From Diphasiastrum complanatum (taxonomy: Eukaryota > Streptophyta > Lycopodiopsida > Lycopodiales > Lycopodiaceae), in NCBI GenBank assembly GCA_029204225.1, contig CM055108.1:20124957-20188956 (forward strand): a DNA stretch of 64,000 nt, given 5' to 3'. This document shows positions 21,676 to 33,663 of the stretch, in pieces (within the stretch, counting starts at the first letter, position 1; each line of letters begins with the position of its first letter). The notes beneath the pieces are model-generated. The model was not told the DNA's origin, did not search any database, and was given only the letters and a program-made list of their open reading frames with translations. Both the position numbers and the translations under genes were made by a program.

Positions 21676-22990
21676 AAGGTTCTTTGCTTTGAATAATGCT
21701 AGATAAGAGAGCATAATTTGCTTCATACCTTTTAGGTAGTATCTTCTCTCTTGTTGATCTTCGTAGCTCTCCTTGGTTAGATGATCCTGGAAAGTCATCT
21801 ATATCGCGGCTCTCCATCAATCTCTCAAACCACTTAGGGAGCTTTCTGTCAGGTGATCGGCTTCCTGGTGAAAATGTATCCCATGGTACATCCTTCTCCT
21901 TGCGTTTGTCACCTGCAATTTGAATCCTTCTTGCAACAAAAGGTTTGTCCCTACCTCTCCAACCTGTTTCTTGAGGTTGAGTAGTAGTATCTTGAGATGT
22001 ATCCTCATGTTCATCACTCGGAAGGTCAATGAATGGATCATCATCAGGTGGTATCCTCACTATACCATTTTTCCTACTGGATGTGTCTATCTTCTCAGCA
22101 TATTCATCTTCATACATCTTGGATTCATCAAAGATAACATCTCGACTTACATGGATTTTGTTTTCGACTAGATCAAAACATCTATAGCCCTTCACGCGAT
22201 CATCATATCCTAGGAATATGCACTTGATAGCTTTTACATCAAGTTTACGTCTCTCTTCCTTAGGAATATGTACAAAGGCCTTACATCCAAAGATTCGCAA
22301 GTGGTTCACCTTTGGCTTCTTCTTCGTGAATGCTTCCTCAGGTGTTATCTTTGGTATGGCAATAATAGGACTTCTATTTTGAAGATAGATTGCCATGCTA
22401 CATGCTTCTGACCAAAAATCTATTGGTAGTTTCATCTCAGCTAGCATAGATCTGGCACTTTCCATAATCATACGATTTTTGCGCTGAGCTACACCATTGA
22501 GAGCAGGAGTATGAGCTTGCGTAAATTGTCTTTTAATCCCACATTGATCACAAAGATCATTGAAGTCATTAGACTTATACTCACCTCCACTATCTGATCT
22601 TAGGACTTTGATCTTCTCACCTGTTTGATTTTCGACCAAGTTTTTGAAGTTCTCAAAAGCATCTGATTTCTTCTTCAAGAAGTAGATCTACGTCTTACGT
22701 GACATATCATCAATAAAGGTCATGAAATAGAAGGCTTTTCCTAAGGACATGGTCCTCATAGGCCCGCATAAATCTGTGTGGATTAAATCCAGGATGTTCT
22801 TTGCTCTTGCAACACCCCTTTTATTGAACTTCTCTCGATGCTGCTTCCCATATATACAAGATTCGCATATCGATTTCAAGTGATCTTCTATGGTAGGCAG
22901 TCTTGTTACCATCTCCAATTTTCTCATCAAGCTGAGGACTCCCAAGTTCAAGTGACCAAGCCTCTCGTGCCACAACTCAGTTTGCGAAGG
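21676..22990 (-). pseudogene. copia integrase (element F)
   Basis: Contains LWHERLGHLNLGVL with zinc finger CESCIYGKQHREKF, HTDLCGPMRTM with the first Asp, SDSGGEYKSNDF with the second Asp, and GVAQRKNRMIMESARSMLAE, where the expected catalytic Glu of ERKNR is Gln. The C-terminal ITPEEAFTKKKPKVNHLRIF follows. One TAG after DDMSRKT (near 22687) splits the frame. Both defects point to a dead copy. Confidence 0.9.
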
Positions 22991-23560
22991 AACGGATGAT
23001 ACAAGTCCATGTTGCCCCTTGATTGTAGCATTCAACCTATACAATTTTGTATTGGGCTCTCTTACTCCATTCGCAATAACTTTGAACTTTTGGTTCGCAT
23101 CCTTCACAAAGCAACGATCATGGGCGAATTCTACTTTCAACTTTTGATCAGTAATGACTCCAACAGAAAGTAGATTTTACTTCAAACTTGGTACGTAAAG
23201 TACCTCCCTCATCATCATGCTTTTGCCATCAGGCAGTTGGATTGAAACTGTGCCTATCCTCTTGATCATGCACACTTCACCATTTGCTTGTGAAATAGAT
23301 GTTCCATTATCCAACGCCTGCAAACTACTAAACTAGTTCTTGTTACCTGTCATGTGTCTTGTGGCTTCTGAATCAATATACCATGCTTGATCATCTTGAT
23401 TAGATGACAATGCAGATATGAAGATGCTAGAGTCTTCAATCTCACCCTCATTGACAAGGTTACCTGCTTGTTTTGGTTTCCCCTTGCCTTGTTCCGCTAA
23501 GAATTTGCAACATTCTCTCTTCCAATGGCCCTTTTTACCACAATGGAAGCACTTGTCTTA
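22991..23560 (-). pseudogene. copia protease region and zinc knuckle (element F)
   Basis: Minus-strand reading gives knuckle CFHCGKKGHWKREC, then WYIDSEATRHMTGNKN (protease DSG changed to DSE), VLYVPSLK and VGVITDQKLKVEFAHDRCFV. The protease active-site Gly is replaced by Glu. Stops occur after NKN and SLK. Confidence 0.85.
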
Positions 23561-23815
23561 CTTCTTAGCATCACAAATGTGGGTAATGATGTGATCCTTC
23601 AGTGACAAGTTAATGAAGGTCAAAGCTTTCCTCATCTTTTTGTCGAACACTTTGATGTCTGCTTCATTTGGCGGCCTTCTCTCATCACCTGTGACGACTT
23701 CCCACACATCTTTCTCCATCAGTATGTTTTTCATTTTGAATTTCCACACTGCATAGTTGGAAATCCCGTCCAATTTGCTACTTTCACTCAAAATGGACTC
23801 TCCCAAGTTTGCCAT
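23561..23815 (-). pseudogene. copia gag N-terminus, internally deleted (element F)
   Basis: The ATG at 23815 opens MANLGESILSESSKLDGISN, then YAVWKFKMKNILMEKDVWEV and LKDHIITHICDAKK. It then passes directly, with one stop, to the zinc knuckle at 23560. About 120 or more residues of the usual UBN2-type gag core are missing, so the copy is a gag-deletion derivative. Confidence 0.85.
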
Positions 23816-25124
23816 CGCAAAACTGCTTGAAACTTCTGCCTTTGGCTAAGAACAGTATGTCGAGGCCAACAGTGATGTCAGAAGTTGAAAATAATAATCT
23901 GCACTTTTTTTCTTACCAGGCTACTCACCACTTTTCCACAATTTAAAAGCCAAATCGGCGTCGCCTTCCGAAATGCACTCAGTCGTCAACTCCCAACAAC
24001 GTGACTAGTGGAGTGGTGAAACTACTTTTGATGTACTCCGAACACTTTCTCCGCTGCAACCACTCTGTTTTGTTGTACCGTACTTGCAGGTACAGTCCGG
24101 GTGCCCTTCGTTTGGAGGCTATAGCCTTTCGTTTGGGTCAAAACGGGCAAAGGACCCAAAGATAGGGACTTTTCTAGCTTTTGAACTGTTTCTTCACTTT
24201 GAAGAAACTTCACTCTTCACTTGTGAAGGGACCCAACTCAACTTTCAGTTTGAAAATTAATGAAGTTGAAGGCCAGAATGCACTTCAATTCTTCAGGGCC
24301 CTGTTCAAAGCTCATCCAATGGCTAAACCAAATCTTGTGGCTCAAATTTCTCTCCCATCACAGATTCTGGACCATTGATTCATTTGACAACTCATCTAAA
24401 GGTTCAAATTACATCTCGGCATTGAACCAAACTCCTGCAGATGCTATGATCTTCAGTACACTGAGTTGTTCATCGCGTTGGACGCGCGAACAGCCCGCGA
24501 CTTCCCTGCCTGCGGCCGCGCCTCCCTTCTCTGAAAACTATTAGATCAAGCTCTCCTGTGGATCGTTTTGAGCACAATCTGAGGCCTGGAACAGGGTTGC
24601 CCTACTGAATCCATGACTGTGGAGTGTTCAGTCAGGAAATTCCGTGGAGAAACGGTAATTTTAGCTCAACTTGACAAAGTGGCTTTTTTCACCTTTTTAC
24701 CGCAAATCTGCTAGGTTAACTGTCTGGAGACAAATCTTTGACATAAACCTCAGAATCTCTCCATGGCTGATTGACAGTGTGATTAGCTTCCTTCCTGTCC
24801 TTACGACATCCAAAACGGTGCACCAACAGCGAAGAAATCACCAATTATGTATAAAAATCGTAACCCCAAGTCCGGTTTCAATTTTCAGCTGGCTTTGAAA
24901 TTGTCAATTTTTCACCAGATTTTTTCCTGTCTGATGCTATGCACAGGCTAATAATCCCTCTGCTGAGCTTAGCAAGCCTCTATAAACTAGAAACCGTGCA
25001 CCAGTGCTTCTCTTTCCGTCTTCAACCCGCCGTAAGACCCCAAACTCTCAGAAGACAGTTCTCTCGAAGCTCTCTTCAACGGCGACACTGTACTGTGTAC
25101 ACTCCCTGTACGGCTCTGATACCA
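23816..25124 (-). other. Long leader and primer-binding site of element F
   Basis: GCTCTGATACCA at 25113-25124 is the minus-strand primer-binding site. About 1.3 kb separates it from the gag ATG at 23815. This leader is more GC-rich than its surroundings near 24470-24530. Short open frames on both strands here have no motif. Confidence 0.75.
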
Positions 25125-26226
25125 ACTTAGAATTTGCTTTGCACACGAACACAGATCATGCTACACGGTAACACAGACAGAAAATCACTCTCCTCAGCAA
25201 GCTCACATAGCAATTGTATTTCTCAAAATGAAATTACACTGTACATATAGTTGTTCACTCAGGCAACCCATGCATGACCCAGGTTGCCATTGGTGGGACG
25301 CGTGTCCCGTCGACTTGCCTCGTGGCGAGGCCAACTGATCCTTATCCACTGATAGGACCCACAGTACGGTAACACAGTGATTCTAGCTTTAATTCTAACT
25401 AAAGGTGCACAATTACTCAGTTGAGAATAATTCCAGATGCACCTTTCCCTGATTCCATAACATGAGTGGGTAATTCAACAATTCAACAAGACCTTAATTG
25501 AAAGGACGAACCGCAGCAAATCCCATATCTCTAGGAGACCAAGTCTTGCTATTCCAGGAGGCTATACACAAGAGATCACAACACAACTCAGATCAATCAA
25601 GGAAACATACAGAAGAGCTTTCAGGGATTAAAACTGCAGGGATTCAACTCCTAACAATGCTTTTTTTCAGCATCCAACACAGAACATTACAATTCCATTC
25701 AAGGTTCTCAATTCGTATGATTCCAAAGAGGATCATTTTTTAGGGAAAAACTACACCCCTCATCATGCAGTAATTACTCCACGGAACAACAACTCTAATA
25801 GTTAAATTCATTGGATGAATTGATCTTCATCAAGCAATCACTAAACCCAATTTAGGCATGCATGAAATAATCACCCGGAGAACACTACGGACCCTTGCAA
25901 CTATCAAAGCCATAGGATGTGATTCTAAGCAACAAGCTACATGATTCACCCATGAAAATCATTCCACATGAATTGGAAAACTTTTTCAAGAAACCAGAAA
26001 ATTAAGAATGAACTACAAGACTAATTCCATGCATCTTTGTCAAAATTATATGTGTAGAAGGGCACTCTACCACAAACTTTGAAAAGCTCCATGAATTAGC
26101 AAACCCAATTCCAAACTTCCCTCGAGTAAAGCACACTCCAAATCGGGACGCTAATCCAAGTGCCTTCACTTTTCAATCCGATGTAGAGCTTATCTCCCAT
26201 CCCATCCAAAATTGCATCTTAGCTGG
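25125..26226. other. Element F 5' LTR region and unassigned leader
   Basis: The element F 5' LTR should begin at about 25125, but the reverse complement of the 3' LTR start (TGTACTTGAGAT) was not found, so its outer end is missing or diverged. Two CGGTAACACAG words (25168, 25368) recur. The right part is presumably leader of the element whose primer site is at 26227. Confidence 0.4.
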
Positions 26227-26700
26227 GCTCTGATACCAATGTAAAAACCACTAGGAAAAACCCTTAAGATGAGGATAGGAAAACACAATAAGAGAGACTA
26301 TGGAGCCAAACCGCCCAACCAAACCTAGATCAAAACTTAATCTAGTCCCCAAGCCATGCCATGTGAAAGCTAGAGGAGAAGAGAGAAAATGGTAACCTAA
26401 ACTCAATTGTCGACATGATAATCTCTACCTCAACATATAGAGAGTAGAGTCATGTGCAGGAACCCATGCAATCTCCATGTAGGTCAACTATAAATAGGTC
26501 ACCTCTCTTAATGCAGTCCTCCTGCCTATATTTGTCACACGTACATGCACTACTCCATATGTCTCAATTAGAGTGTTTGGGTCCTCTCAAGGTCATTAGT
26601 CACAAATGGGCCTCGACATGGAATTAGATCTCGACATGGCTAACAATCTCAAACACTGGAGGGTTGATCTACCATATTAGGACTATTCCATGTCCTTAGT
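26227..26700 (-). repeat. Primer-binding site and probable LTR (element I)
   Basis: GCTCTGATACCA at 26227-26238 followed by TGTAAAAACCACTAGG from 26240, the expected inner end of a minus-strand 5' LTR. No matching second LTR or gag was found and the right boundary is a guess. Confidence 0.5.
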
Positions 26701-26734
26701 TCAATATGGCAGGCTCGTAAGCTTCCTTTATCAA

Positions 26735-27050
26735 GATCCACCACAAGAGCAAACACTCCTCTTGAAGTCATACATTTGGATGTGCATAGCTTCTCACAAG
26801 CATCCAATGGAGGTGCAAAGTATTATTTATCATTTATAGATGATCATTTAAGATATGCTTTCATATATCTTTTGTCTTCAAAAAGTTTGATGTTTGATTC
26901 ATTTGTAAAACTCTAGTCAAAAATCAACTTGATACCAAGATTAAGGTATTGAGATGTGATCATGATAATGGAGGAGAGTATATCTCCAATAGAATGATAG
27001 AGTTTTGTCAGAGATAGTGGACAACCCCATGAGAGTACACATATTTGGAT
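26735..27050 (+). pseudogene. copia integrase fragment
   Basis: Plus-strand reading gives LEVIHLDVHSFSQASNGGAK, YYLSFIDDHLRYAFIYLLSS and, after a stop and frame change, VLRCDHDNGGEYISNRMIEF. The first two catalytic Asp residues can be seen; the Glu region is lost. It resembles element L (VHSFSHASNGGA). Confidence 0.8.
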
Positions 27051-27867
27051 GAGAACAAAAAAATGTGATAGTAGATGGTTATCTAAATCAATCAGAGAGA
27101 GCTCTATTACCACTAGCAACTGTTGGAGTTTAATCTTACTCCTACTCACCTAAATTCATCTTATGAGTACTCGTCTACAATGTAAATACACACTCTACAG
27201 TAGTCTACAGAATTGAACTGTTATTAAAAATAGTCTATAGATTTACATGTGTAATCGAATAGTCTACAGAAATACACAGAGATTCGAAGTAGAGCAACAA
27301 ATCGACTCTGACACTCTAGTTTGAAGCCAAGCTATCAAGTGAAACTATCGACATCGAATTGACACGATTCAATTGTGTGCATGATCGTCACTATCAACTA
27401 TCAACAATCATCATCTGTCTATTGTTGAGCTATTAACACTATCAAACTACCAAACTATCAAACTATCGACTATCAAATGATACCACACGAAAAGGAGCTC
27501 TTCCTCTACCAAATCTATTCCAAACTACTCACCGTTCAAACATGCATCTATCTACAATTTAAACAATTTAGGCTTAACTCTACATCGTGCCTAAAACAGT
27601 AGCTAGCCACGATCTTTATAAACTTGTATATATACAATAAAATAGAATAAGGCAATGATGCGTGATTTAGAGTCCAAAATGAGAACTCGATTGTATCAGA
27701 TTATTTGATTCCTCCAAATCGAAGATAGAGAGAGAGTGAGAGAAATCCAAAAAGTAGAGATATTGTTTCAATCTGTAACAAGCATTGTAGGATCACAACG
27801 CATAGCGCATAGTACTGTGAACCATTTTCGGACATAGTATTGTGAGCCATTCATCATCAGATCGTTT
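27051..27867. other. No gene recognised
   Basis: Contains a possible LTR start TGTTGGAGTTTAATC near 27121 and a low-complexity stretch of ctatcaa-type words at 27350-27480. No coding region supported. Confidence 0.4.
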
Positions 27868-27981
27868 GTTAGCCGATATTTCCGCACGGAAAATCGGACT
27901 AATATGGGGTTTTCTTTTGTCAAAACTATAAAAAACCGGCATGTAAACATCAGCATATAATTGCCTATGTAAAAGGGTCTC
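27868..27981. repeat. Dispersed inverted repeat, partner at 15609-15740
   Basis: See the partner entry. This copy reads gttagccgatatttccgcac then cggaaaatcggactaatatg, and ends near gcctatgtaaaagggtc. It is about 18 bp shorter because of one internal gap. Confidence 0.6.
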
Positions 27982-28619
27982 AACTTACTCCTAAAGTGGC
28001 TAAACAAGTTATAGTAGTTTTGTGACGGTCTCAAGAATTGTAAAAAAATATTTGATATATGTAAAGTCGAGCGAAAAGTGCCAGTCCACTTAGAAGTGGG
28101 TCCCAACCCGCCCTTAATGAGGCTAGAGAAAAAGTTTGCGACCTTAGAAATGGCCTGTAAAAATGTTTTGCGGCCTTTTATCCAGTTGTAAAAATAGTCG
28201 GCATAGCCGTGCTAAAATTTCACCATGTACAAAGTTGTTTTGCTAATATATATTTACCTAGTGTATTTGCAAAAAAACTAGTTTGTCAAAAGAGCTCTAG
28301 TTGTGAATGTTGCGAAAGCCAATTTCAAAAAAAGAACTAGCAAAGAAAAATTACAATGAAAATTTTGTCACCTAAAATACTATAACAGGCTCAAAATACC
28401 ATGGAAATCCTAACAGCAAGGTCAAGATAATTTTGAGCACAGACAAACCAACGGGCCAAGCAGTACGAACGTATGGGAAAGCCATCAACAGAGGAAACCG
28501 ACAATCTAAAAAACCGAGCAAAGAAAAATGATGGGCTAGTTACACCCATAGGGGTTGGCTAGTAGCCACTAGGTTGGTTAATAAGGATAAGGCAAAAAGG
28601 TTCCTTGCCCTAAGCACAT
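27982..28619. other. No gene recognised
   Basis: Words such as gcgacc.tagaaatggcctg and gcggcctttt (28140-28185) resemble the subterminal style of plant DNA transposons, but no terminus or target duplication could be located. Confidence 0.3.
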
Positions 28620-28711
28620 ACTATTACATGTGAAAGGTTAGATCCAAAACTATGTACAAAAATTGCCAATTTAGGCCTCAAACTAGCTAGGAAATGTTGA
28701 CAATTTTCACA
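28620..28711 (-). repeat. 3' LTR start and polypurine tract of element G
   Basis: On the minus strand aagagggag (28712-28720) is followed by TGTGAAAATTGTCAAC, identical to the start of the H LTR at 17549. Similarity lasts about 90 bp before this copy diverges or is truncated. Confidence 0.75.
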
Positions 28712-28719
28712 CTCCCTCT

Positions 28720-29110
28720 TCAACATTGGATGCTAGTTTTAACATAGATCTTGGAACACATTCCAAGATTAGATCTATGCTTATAATATAGGTCCTTTCC
28801 CAATGGTTCAGTGAAGATATCAGCCACACACTCCAATGAAGAGACATGTTGAAGCTCCAACTCTTTGGCAATGACTTGATCCCTCACAAAGTGATGAGCA
28901 ATCTCAATGTGCTTGCTACTAGCATGGAAAATTGGATTGGTTGCCAAGCTTTGGGCTGAAAGGTTGTCACAATAGATGATTGGTCTCTTCTTAGAATCCA
29001 GAAAGTGAAGATCCAATAGCATCCTCTTTATTGAAGGCATCTCCTTGGTGCATGTTGTCAATGCCTTGTACTCGGCCGCGATGGAAGATAGAGAGATAGT
29101 AGGTTGCTTC
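28720..29110 (-). pseudogene. copia RNase H (element G)
   Basis: Minus-strand frame: TMTTCTKEMPSIKRMLLDL-like start, YCDNLSAQSLATNPIFHASS, KHIEIAHHFVRDQVIAKELE and VADIFTEPLGKDLYYKHRSN. This is the normal pol C-terminus, ending just before the LTR. The stop upstream near 29064 belongs to the junction with the RT segment. Confidence 0.88.
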
Positions 29111-30260
29111 TTTGAAAGCCATCAGATAGCTCCCTCTCCAAGATATATTGCAAAGGCACTTGTTGACTTCCTATCCATTTGATCACCTGCAAAATCTGAA
29201 TCTAAGAAACCACAAAGGTTTGGTGAAGATGCTTCATACAAAAGATGCCAAAATCTCTAGAACTTGAGAGGTTTCTTAGTACTCTCTTTCCTAGCTTCCA
29301 ATGAGCCTCACTGGGATCTTGCATGAATTGACTTAGTTTACCAACCACATAGCTTAGATGAGGTCTTGTGATGGTTAACCAAATAAGAGATCCTATGAGC
29401 TTTCTATAGAGAGTAATGTCCTTGAAAGATCTTTCATTACCTCTTACAGAATTTGATTCCATAGGAGTAGAAACTACTTTGCAATTTTCCATATGAAATC
29501 TTTTTAAAATAGAGTTAAAATACTTCTCTTGACAAATGAAAGTAAAATTAGAAGTCCTAACAATCTCTATTCCTAAGATATAGTGAAGCTTACCAAAATC
29601 TTGTATCTCAAAGTTACTTTTAAGTGCCATCTTGATGTCATCTATATCTTCATTGCTATCACCACTTAAGGTTATGTCATCAACATAGATCAAAAGCAAA
29701 GTGATGTCACCATTATTAGTCAATCTAAAGTAGAGAGAATGATCATACTCACTCATGATGAAGTTTTGAAAGAGTAAGAAGGAATTGAGCTTAGCATACC
29801 AACTTCTTGGTGCCTGCTTAAGCCCATACAAGCTCTTTTGTAGGAAACACACATGATTAGGCTCATCATGTGAAACATAGCCTCGGGTTGCTCCATGTAG
29901 ATTTCCTCTTCAAGATCACCATTCAAGAAAGCATTAGTAACATCCATTTGTCACATGTCCCAACCATAAATAGTTGCAAGAGAGATAAGGGTTCAAATTG
30001 TTACCATCTTTGCCATAGGTGCAAAGGTCTCATCATAGTCAATGCCATACTCTTGAGCAAACCATTTTGCCACCAATCTTGCCTTGTACCTTTTGATTGA
30101 TTCTTTTGTCTTGATCTTGAAGATCCACTTACACTTAATTGCCTTCTTGCCTTTTGGAAGTTCCACCAACCTCCAAGTGTAGGTCCTCTATGGTAGGAGG
30201 CTGAGTGTCAAGCATTGTAGGATCTTTGGTTGTACTTGTTTTGTCAACATCACTCTTGAT
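29111..30260 (-). pseudogene. copia reverse transcriptase (element G), 5'-truncated
   Basis: Includes MDVTNAFLNGDLEEEIYMEQ, CFLQKSLYGLKQAPRSWYAK, the catalytic LLIYVDDITLSGDSN, LHYILGIEIVRTSNFTFICQ and LIGSLIWLTITRPHLSYVVG. Upstream shifted frames (DTQPPTIEDLHLEVGGTSKR) extend to about 30260, where copia homology ends at the Transposase_24-like ORF. Several frameshifts near 29870 and 29980-30190. Confidence 0.88.
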
Positions 30261-30267
30261 GATAGAA

Positions 30268-30860
30268 CTAAAGAAGATCCTTCATAAAAAAAGGGTGTCT
30301 TTGTTGGCTATAGTCGGCGGTGGCCCTACGTTGTTGTTCATACTTTTGGGGATTGTTTTGCAACAATTCCCCTGTCACCTTCCTCCAATCCCTTTTGGAG
30401 CACCATCTAGGCTTCATGGGATTCTTGGGATTCCTCATGGCTGTTTTCATCAATTGCCTTTTGTTTCGAATCCAAAGACACATTGTATTCAAGGCCCAAG
30501 TCCTACTAAAAGCATTGGATTGAGGAAATTCAGAATATAAAGTCCCTATTATTTTATTTTTGTCTTCAAGCGATTGGGAGGACCAATCAATCATGTAATC
30601 TTTACCAAAATATAAAGCAACTAAATCATGCAAATGGGCATGAACTACATTGCCATGCGTATTTTTTATAACTCCACCATGTGGATTAAGATCATAATAC
30701 ACACTACATGATTCCTGGGAAGGGGCATCTTCGAAAGTTCTTCTCTCGGATGATTAACCCGAAGAAGATAACACAAGATTTTTTATTCTATCTCTTTGTT
30801 GAGGAGATAGATTCTCAAACCACTCTTCACATTCCACTTGACCTACCACTTGAAGACATT
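30268..30860 (-). pseudogene. Transposase_24 (Ptta/En-Spm)-like ORF
   Basis: The main open frame (30702-30268) has HGNVVHAHLHDLVALYFGKD, WALNTMCLWIRNKRQLMKTA, KPRWCSKRDWRKVTGELLQN and QKYEQQRRATADYSQQRHP. The order IIG.L...FP, then NKR, then W..V, then Q...A resembles the plant transposase Ptta/En-Spm family (pfam03004), a CACTA accessory protein. Upstream the same frame continues to about 30860 across one stop (EEWFENLSPQQRDRIKNL). It lies opposite to the tnp2 gene at 39.9-52.5 kb, so it need not belong to it. The family call rests on pattern only. Confidence 0.45.
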
Positions 30861-31131
30861 GTAGCAAAGAAAAACTTTAGAAGTTAGAAAGTAGTGGAAA
30901 ATGGGATAGGTCTTCCAAGCTCTTCCAAGCTCTATAGATCTTGCTTGCTTGCTTTCTTCCTTGCTAGTGATCTTGCTATTGCTATTGCTTGCTCTAGTGA
31001 TCTTGTTTGTTCTTGCTTACTATTGATCTAGGGAAATTATCATATCTCCATGTGATTTAGAGAAAGAAAAAAGAATTGAGCTCTATCATAGAAAAAAGGA
31101 ACAAGCAAGACCAAAGTGCAATGAACAACTA

Positions 31132-31596
31132 TTGACTGGTTCATCTTCAAGCTCTTCCGTCAGTCGACATAGACCACCTATTGATCCATCACATGTATGT
31201 ATATTGATTTATGTCATGATTTTTTTATTTGTAATAGTGATGTACTCCGATTTGGTTGAGGATTGTGATACAGTATATTGCTCTTTGGAAAGCCAAGACA
31301 CCACTCCATCACAAATGAAGGTTGAAAATGCACTAAATGTACAAAGGCTATTTTGTCAATTTTTGTCACATGTTACAATTTGTCACATATTAGAATTTGT
31401 CAATTCTCACTTGAATGACACTGAAAGAATTTGTGCAATTTGCAATTGATTATTGGACCAGTTTCAACCAGAATATGATGAGAGGATACATGTACATGCA
31501 CACAAATACAAAGGCCTTAGGATTCGGACAAGGAGGATTGTCAACGATCATATTTGGGCAAATGGAGTGCACACAGAGAATCCAAGAGTACGAGAG
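31132..31596 (+). pseudogene. Upstream exon of the SET-like/tnp2 gene unit
   Basis: The frame running to 31596 ends YDERIHVHAHKYKGLRIRTR, IVNDHIWANGVHTENPRVRE, and stops at a GT donor (gagag|gtaaaa, 31597). It splices in frame to the exon at 32441. Upstream, MTGSSSSSSVSRHRPPIDPS and ALNVQRLFCQFLSHVT lie in the same frame but are separated by a TGA at 31447. No domain is recognised. Confidence 0.45.
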
Positions 31597-31918
31597 GTAA
31601 AATTCTTTAAAGTGTTTTTTGAAAATACTTTAATCTTTGACCCTTATGACACTTCAAGTATAGTTTGGCCAATAAATATTGAGCGATAAGATGAGTGCCA
31701 CGATACTTTGAAGTTAACCTCTCACTTGCTTCTAAAAGAAAAAATCCAAACAGAATAATTAGATGAAGCTCACTTGTTTCTAAAAGAAAAAATCAAAATA
31801 GAATGATTAAATGAAGTTAATCTCTCACTTGCTTCTAAAAGAAAAAATCCAAATAGAATGATTAGATGTAGTTAATCTTGATTTCCATATCCAATCACCC
31901 ATAATAGACTCATTCACG

Positions 31919-32019
<101 letters not shown>

Positions 32020-32318
32020 CAACACTCCCAATTCTAGGAAGGTGTGTAGCCCTTGTTTTCTTCCGTTGAAGGCATGGTTCAAATGTTTTTTGTTGGAAGA
32101 TGAGTTCCACAAAAAAGCCCAAACACCGTAGGGAGGGAGCATGTGGTGACATTATGGAGTAGGATATAATCGTGTGGTCGGAGTTTTGATTAGCACTCGA
32201 TAATGTTCTCTCTGTTTTTATCTTCATGTGTGTTTAGGGTGAGTGTGAGTGGGTGTGTGTGTGTGTGTTTTATGCTACTGGTCTACGGTTTGTATTATAT
32301 ATTAATTTATGTTTCATG

Positions 32319-32321
<3 letters not shown>

Positions 32322-32409
<88 letters not shown>
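32322..32409. repeat. (GA)44 microsatellite
   Basis: Uninterrupted GA dinucleotides over 88 bp, 304 bp from the previous tract and 31 bp upstream of the predicted 3' splice site. Confidence 0.98.
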
Positions 32410-32412
<3 letters not shown>

Positions 32413-32440
32413 ATACATCTAACATTTGCAACTTTTGCAG

Positions 32441-33103
32441 AAGAAGGAACATAAGTTGGTTTCAAGGAAAAGGGTTGCAAGAGAGATTGAGAATATTATT
32501 GATAGGATAAATCACTTGAATATTGATTTTGGATCATCATTGGCCTTAGATGATGCTCTTGTTGATGATGACCCATTGCATGATATAATTAGTTCATCAA
32601 TGCCTTGTGATTCAATCCATGTCTCAAAATCTTTAGAACGTTCCCTACACCCAACCACACCTATCCTGGATGTTGCACATGAGTCCTCCACAATACTCCA
32701 TGTGGATTCCACAAACTTGACCACCCGTTTAAAAAAGAGAACACATTTTGGACGTATTATGACTAGTTTGAAAGATAATTGCAAATTACTACGCACTATT
32801 GATGTGTCAAAAGACTTTCTAAATTTTGTGTTAAACCTTCCTCTTCCACCTAGCTTGCAACCATTAGTAAAAACTTTCATTAGAAGTAGATATTCGTGTT
32901 GGCCACTCCAATCACAATTACCATTAAATGGAACACCATTTATGTATTGGGGTCGAATGTACATGATCATGCCTAGTGAACACTTTCCTGAGACTGGTTT
33001 GGGCCTTTTGGCATTGAGTAGTATTGAGGTCCCTCTAAATAGTGTTGTGACATTGATGCCATATGCAAGACCTCAATACAATTGGGGTGATTGACATGCT
33101 TTG
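32441..33103 (+). pseudogene. SET-domain-like protein, N-terminal part
   Basis: The exon encodes KKEHKLVSRKRVAREIENII, FVLNLPLPPSLQPLVKTFIR, then the start of a SET-like fold, ETGLGLLALSSIEVPLNSVV, where G.G.L.AL matches the S-adenosylmethionine-binding G-X-G region of SET methyltransferases. An in-frame TGA follows YNWGD (33092-33094); the other copy of this stretch has the same stop, so the gene was broken before the duplication. The last 136 bp recur exactly at 39371-39506, where the reading continues into the SET C-terminal half. Confidence 0.6.
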
Positions 33104-33663
33104 GGCCTTATTGAGATGGAAATAGTTCTTGATTTCAATATTAGAAAAATCATGTCAAGTTGTGGTGATTTTTGGACTTATGGTTCTAGCATAAGTAATA
33201 TTGTTGATCATAGAAAGTGCACAATGTATGGTCATTGTGATCATTATGAGACATGGAGGTCTCGGATTTTCATCAAGGAGGAGCACCAAGAAGTTGATCT
33301 TAAGGAGTCATCTCAAGGTTCAAGTGTGCCAAGGATTGAGGAGGAGAGTCCTTCTCAAGTTATGATTCCAAGAAGAATATCAAGAGACATGGTTGAGCTC
33401 ATATGGCTCACATTTCAAGGGAAAGAGGAGCACATTTCAAGTGGTATACATCTTATGCTTTCTTCTCATATGTCATTTGGTGAATCAATTTGCTTTGATG
33501 AGACTTTTGCACTCTACACTTTTGTGAGATTTCTAGTCATTTGTCTTGTGATTTTTATGCATGATTGCTATCTAGTATCATTGTACTTGTTGTTTCAGGT
33601 GCAGGCCGTACAGTGGACAGTACTCCACACGTGTGAAGCCGCTCTCACTAAAAAATGATGTGT
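33104..33663 (+). other. Chimeric filler: inverted J module joined to A-family LTR piece
   Basis: 33104 to about 33496 is the reverse complement of J internal sequence (about 35667 back to 35261), but with a 6-bp deletion and at least one substitution, so it probably came from another J-family copy. 33497-33661 matches A-LTR positions 6881-7045. J's left LTR starts at 33664. The joins share only short homology (ttg near 33494). It sits between the two copies of the 136-bp SET duplication. Confidence 0.85.

Noticed and set aside
24181..25130. Several short open frames between the element F gag and its primer-binding site
   Set aside because: They lie in the untranslated leader, have no motifs, and conflict in frame and strand.
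27775..27860. Loose similarity of the gcgcatagtactgtgaaccatt region to 52550-52610, possible transposon ends
   Set aside because: Similarity is roughly 65% over 50 bases and in direct rather than inverted orientation, so it does not support terminal inverted repeats.
31195..31237. Possible small intron gtatgt...aatag inside the upstream exon
   Set aside because: At 43 bp it is shorter than plant introns normally are, and the surrounding frame does not need it.
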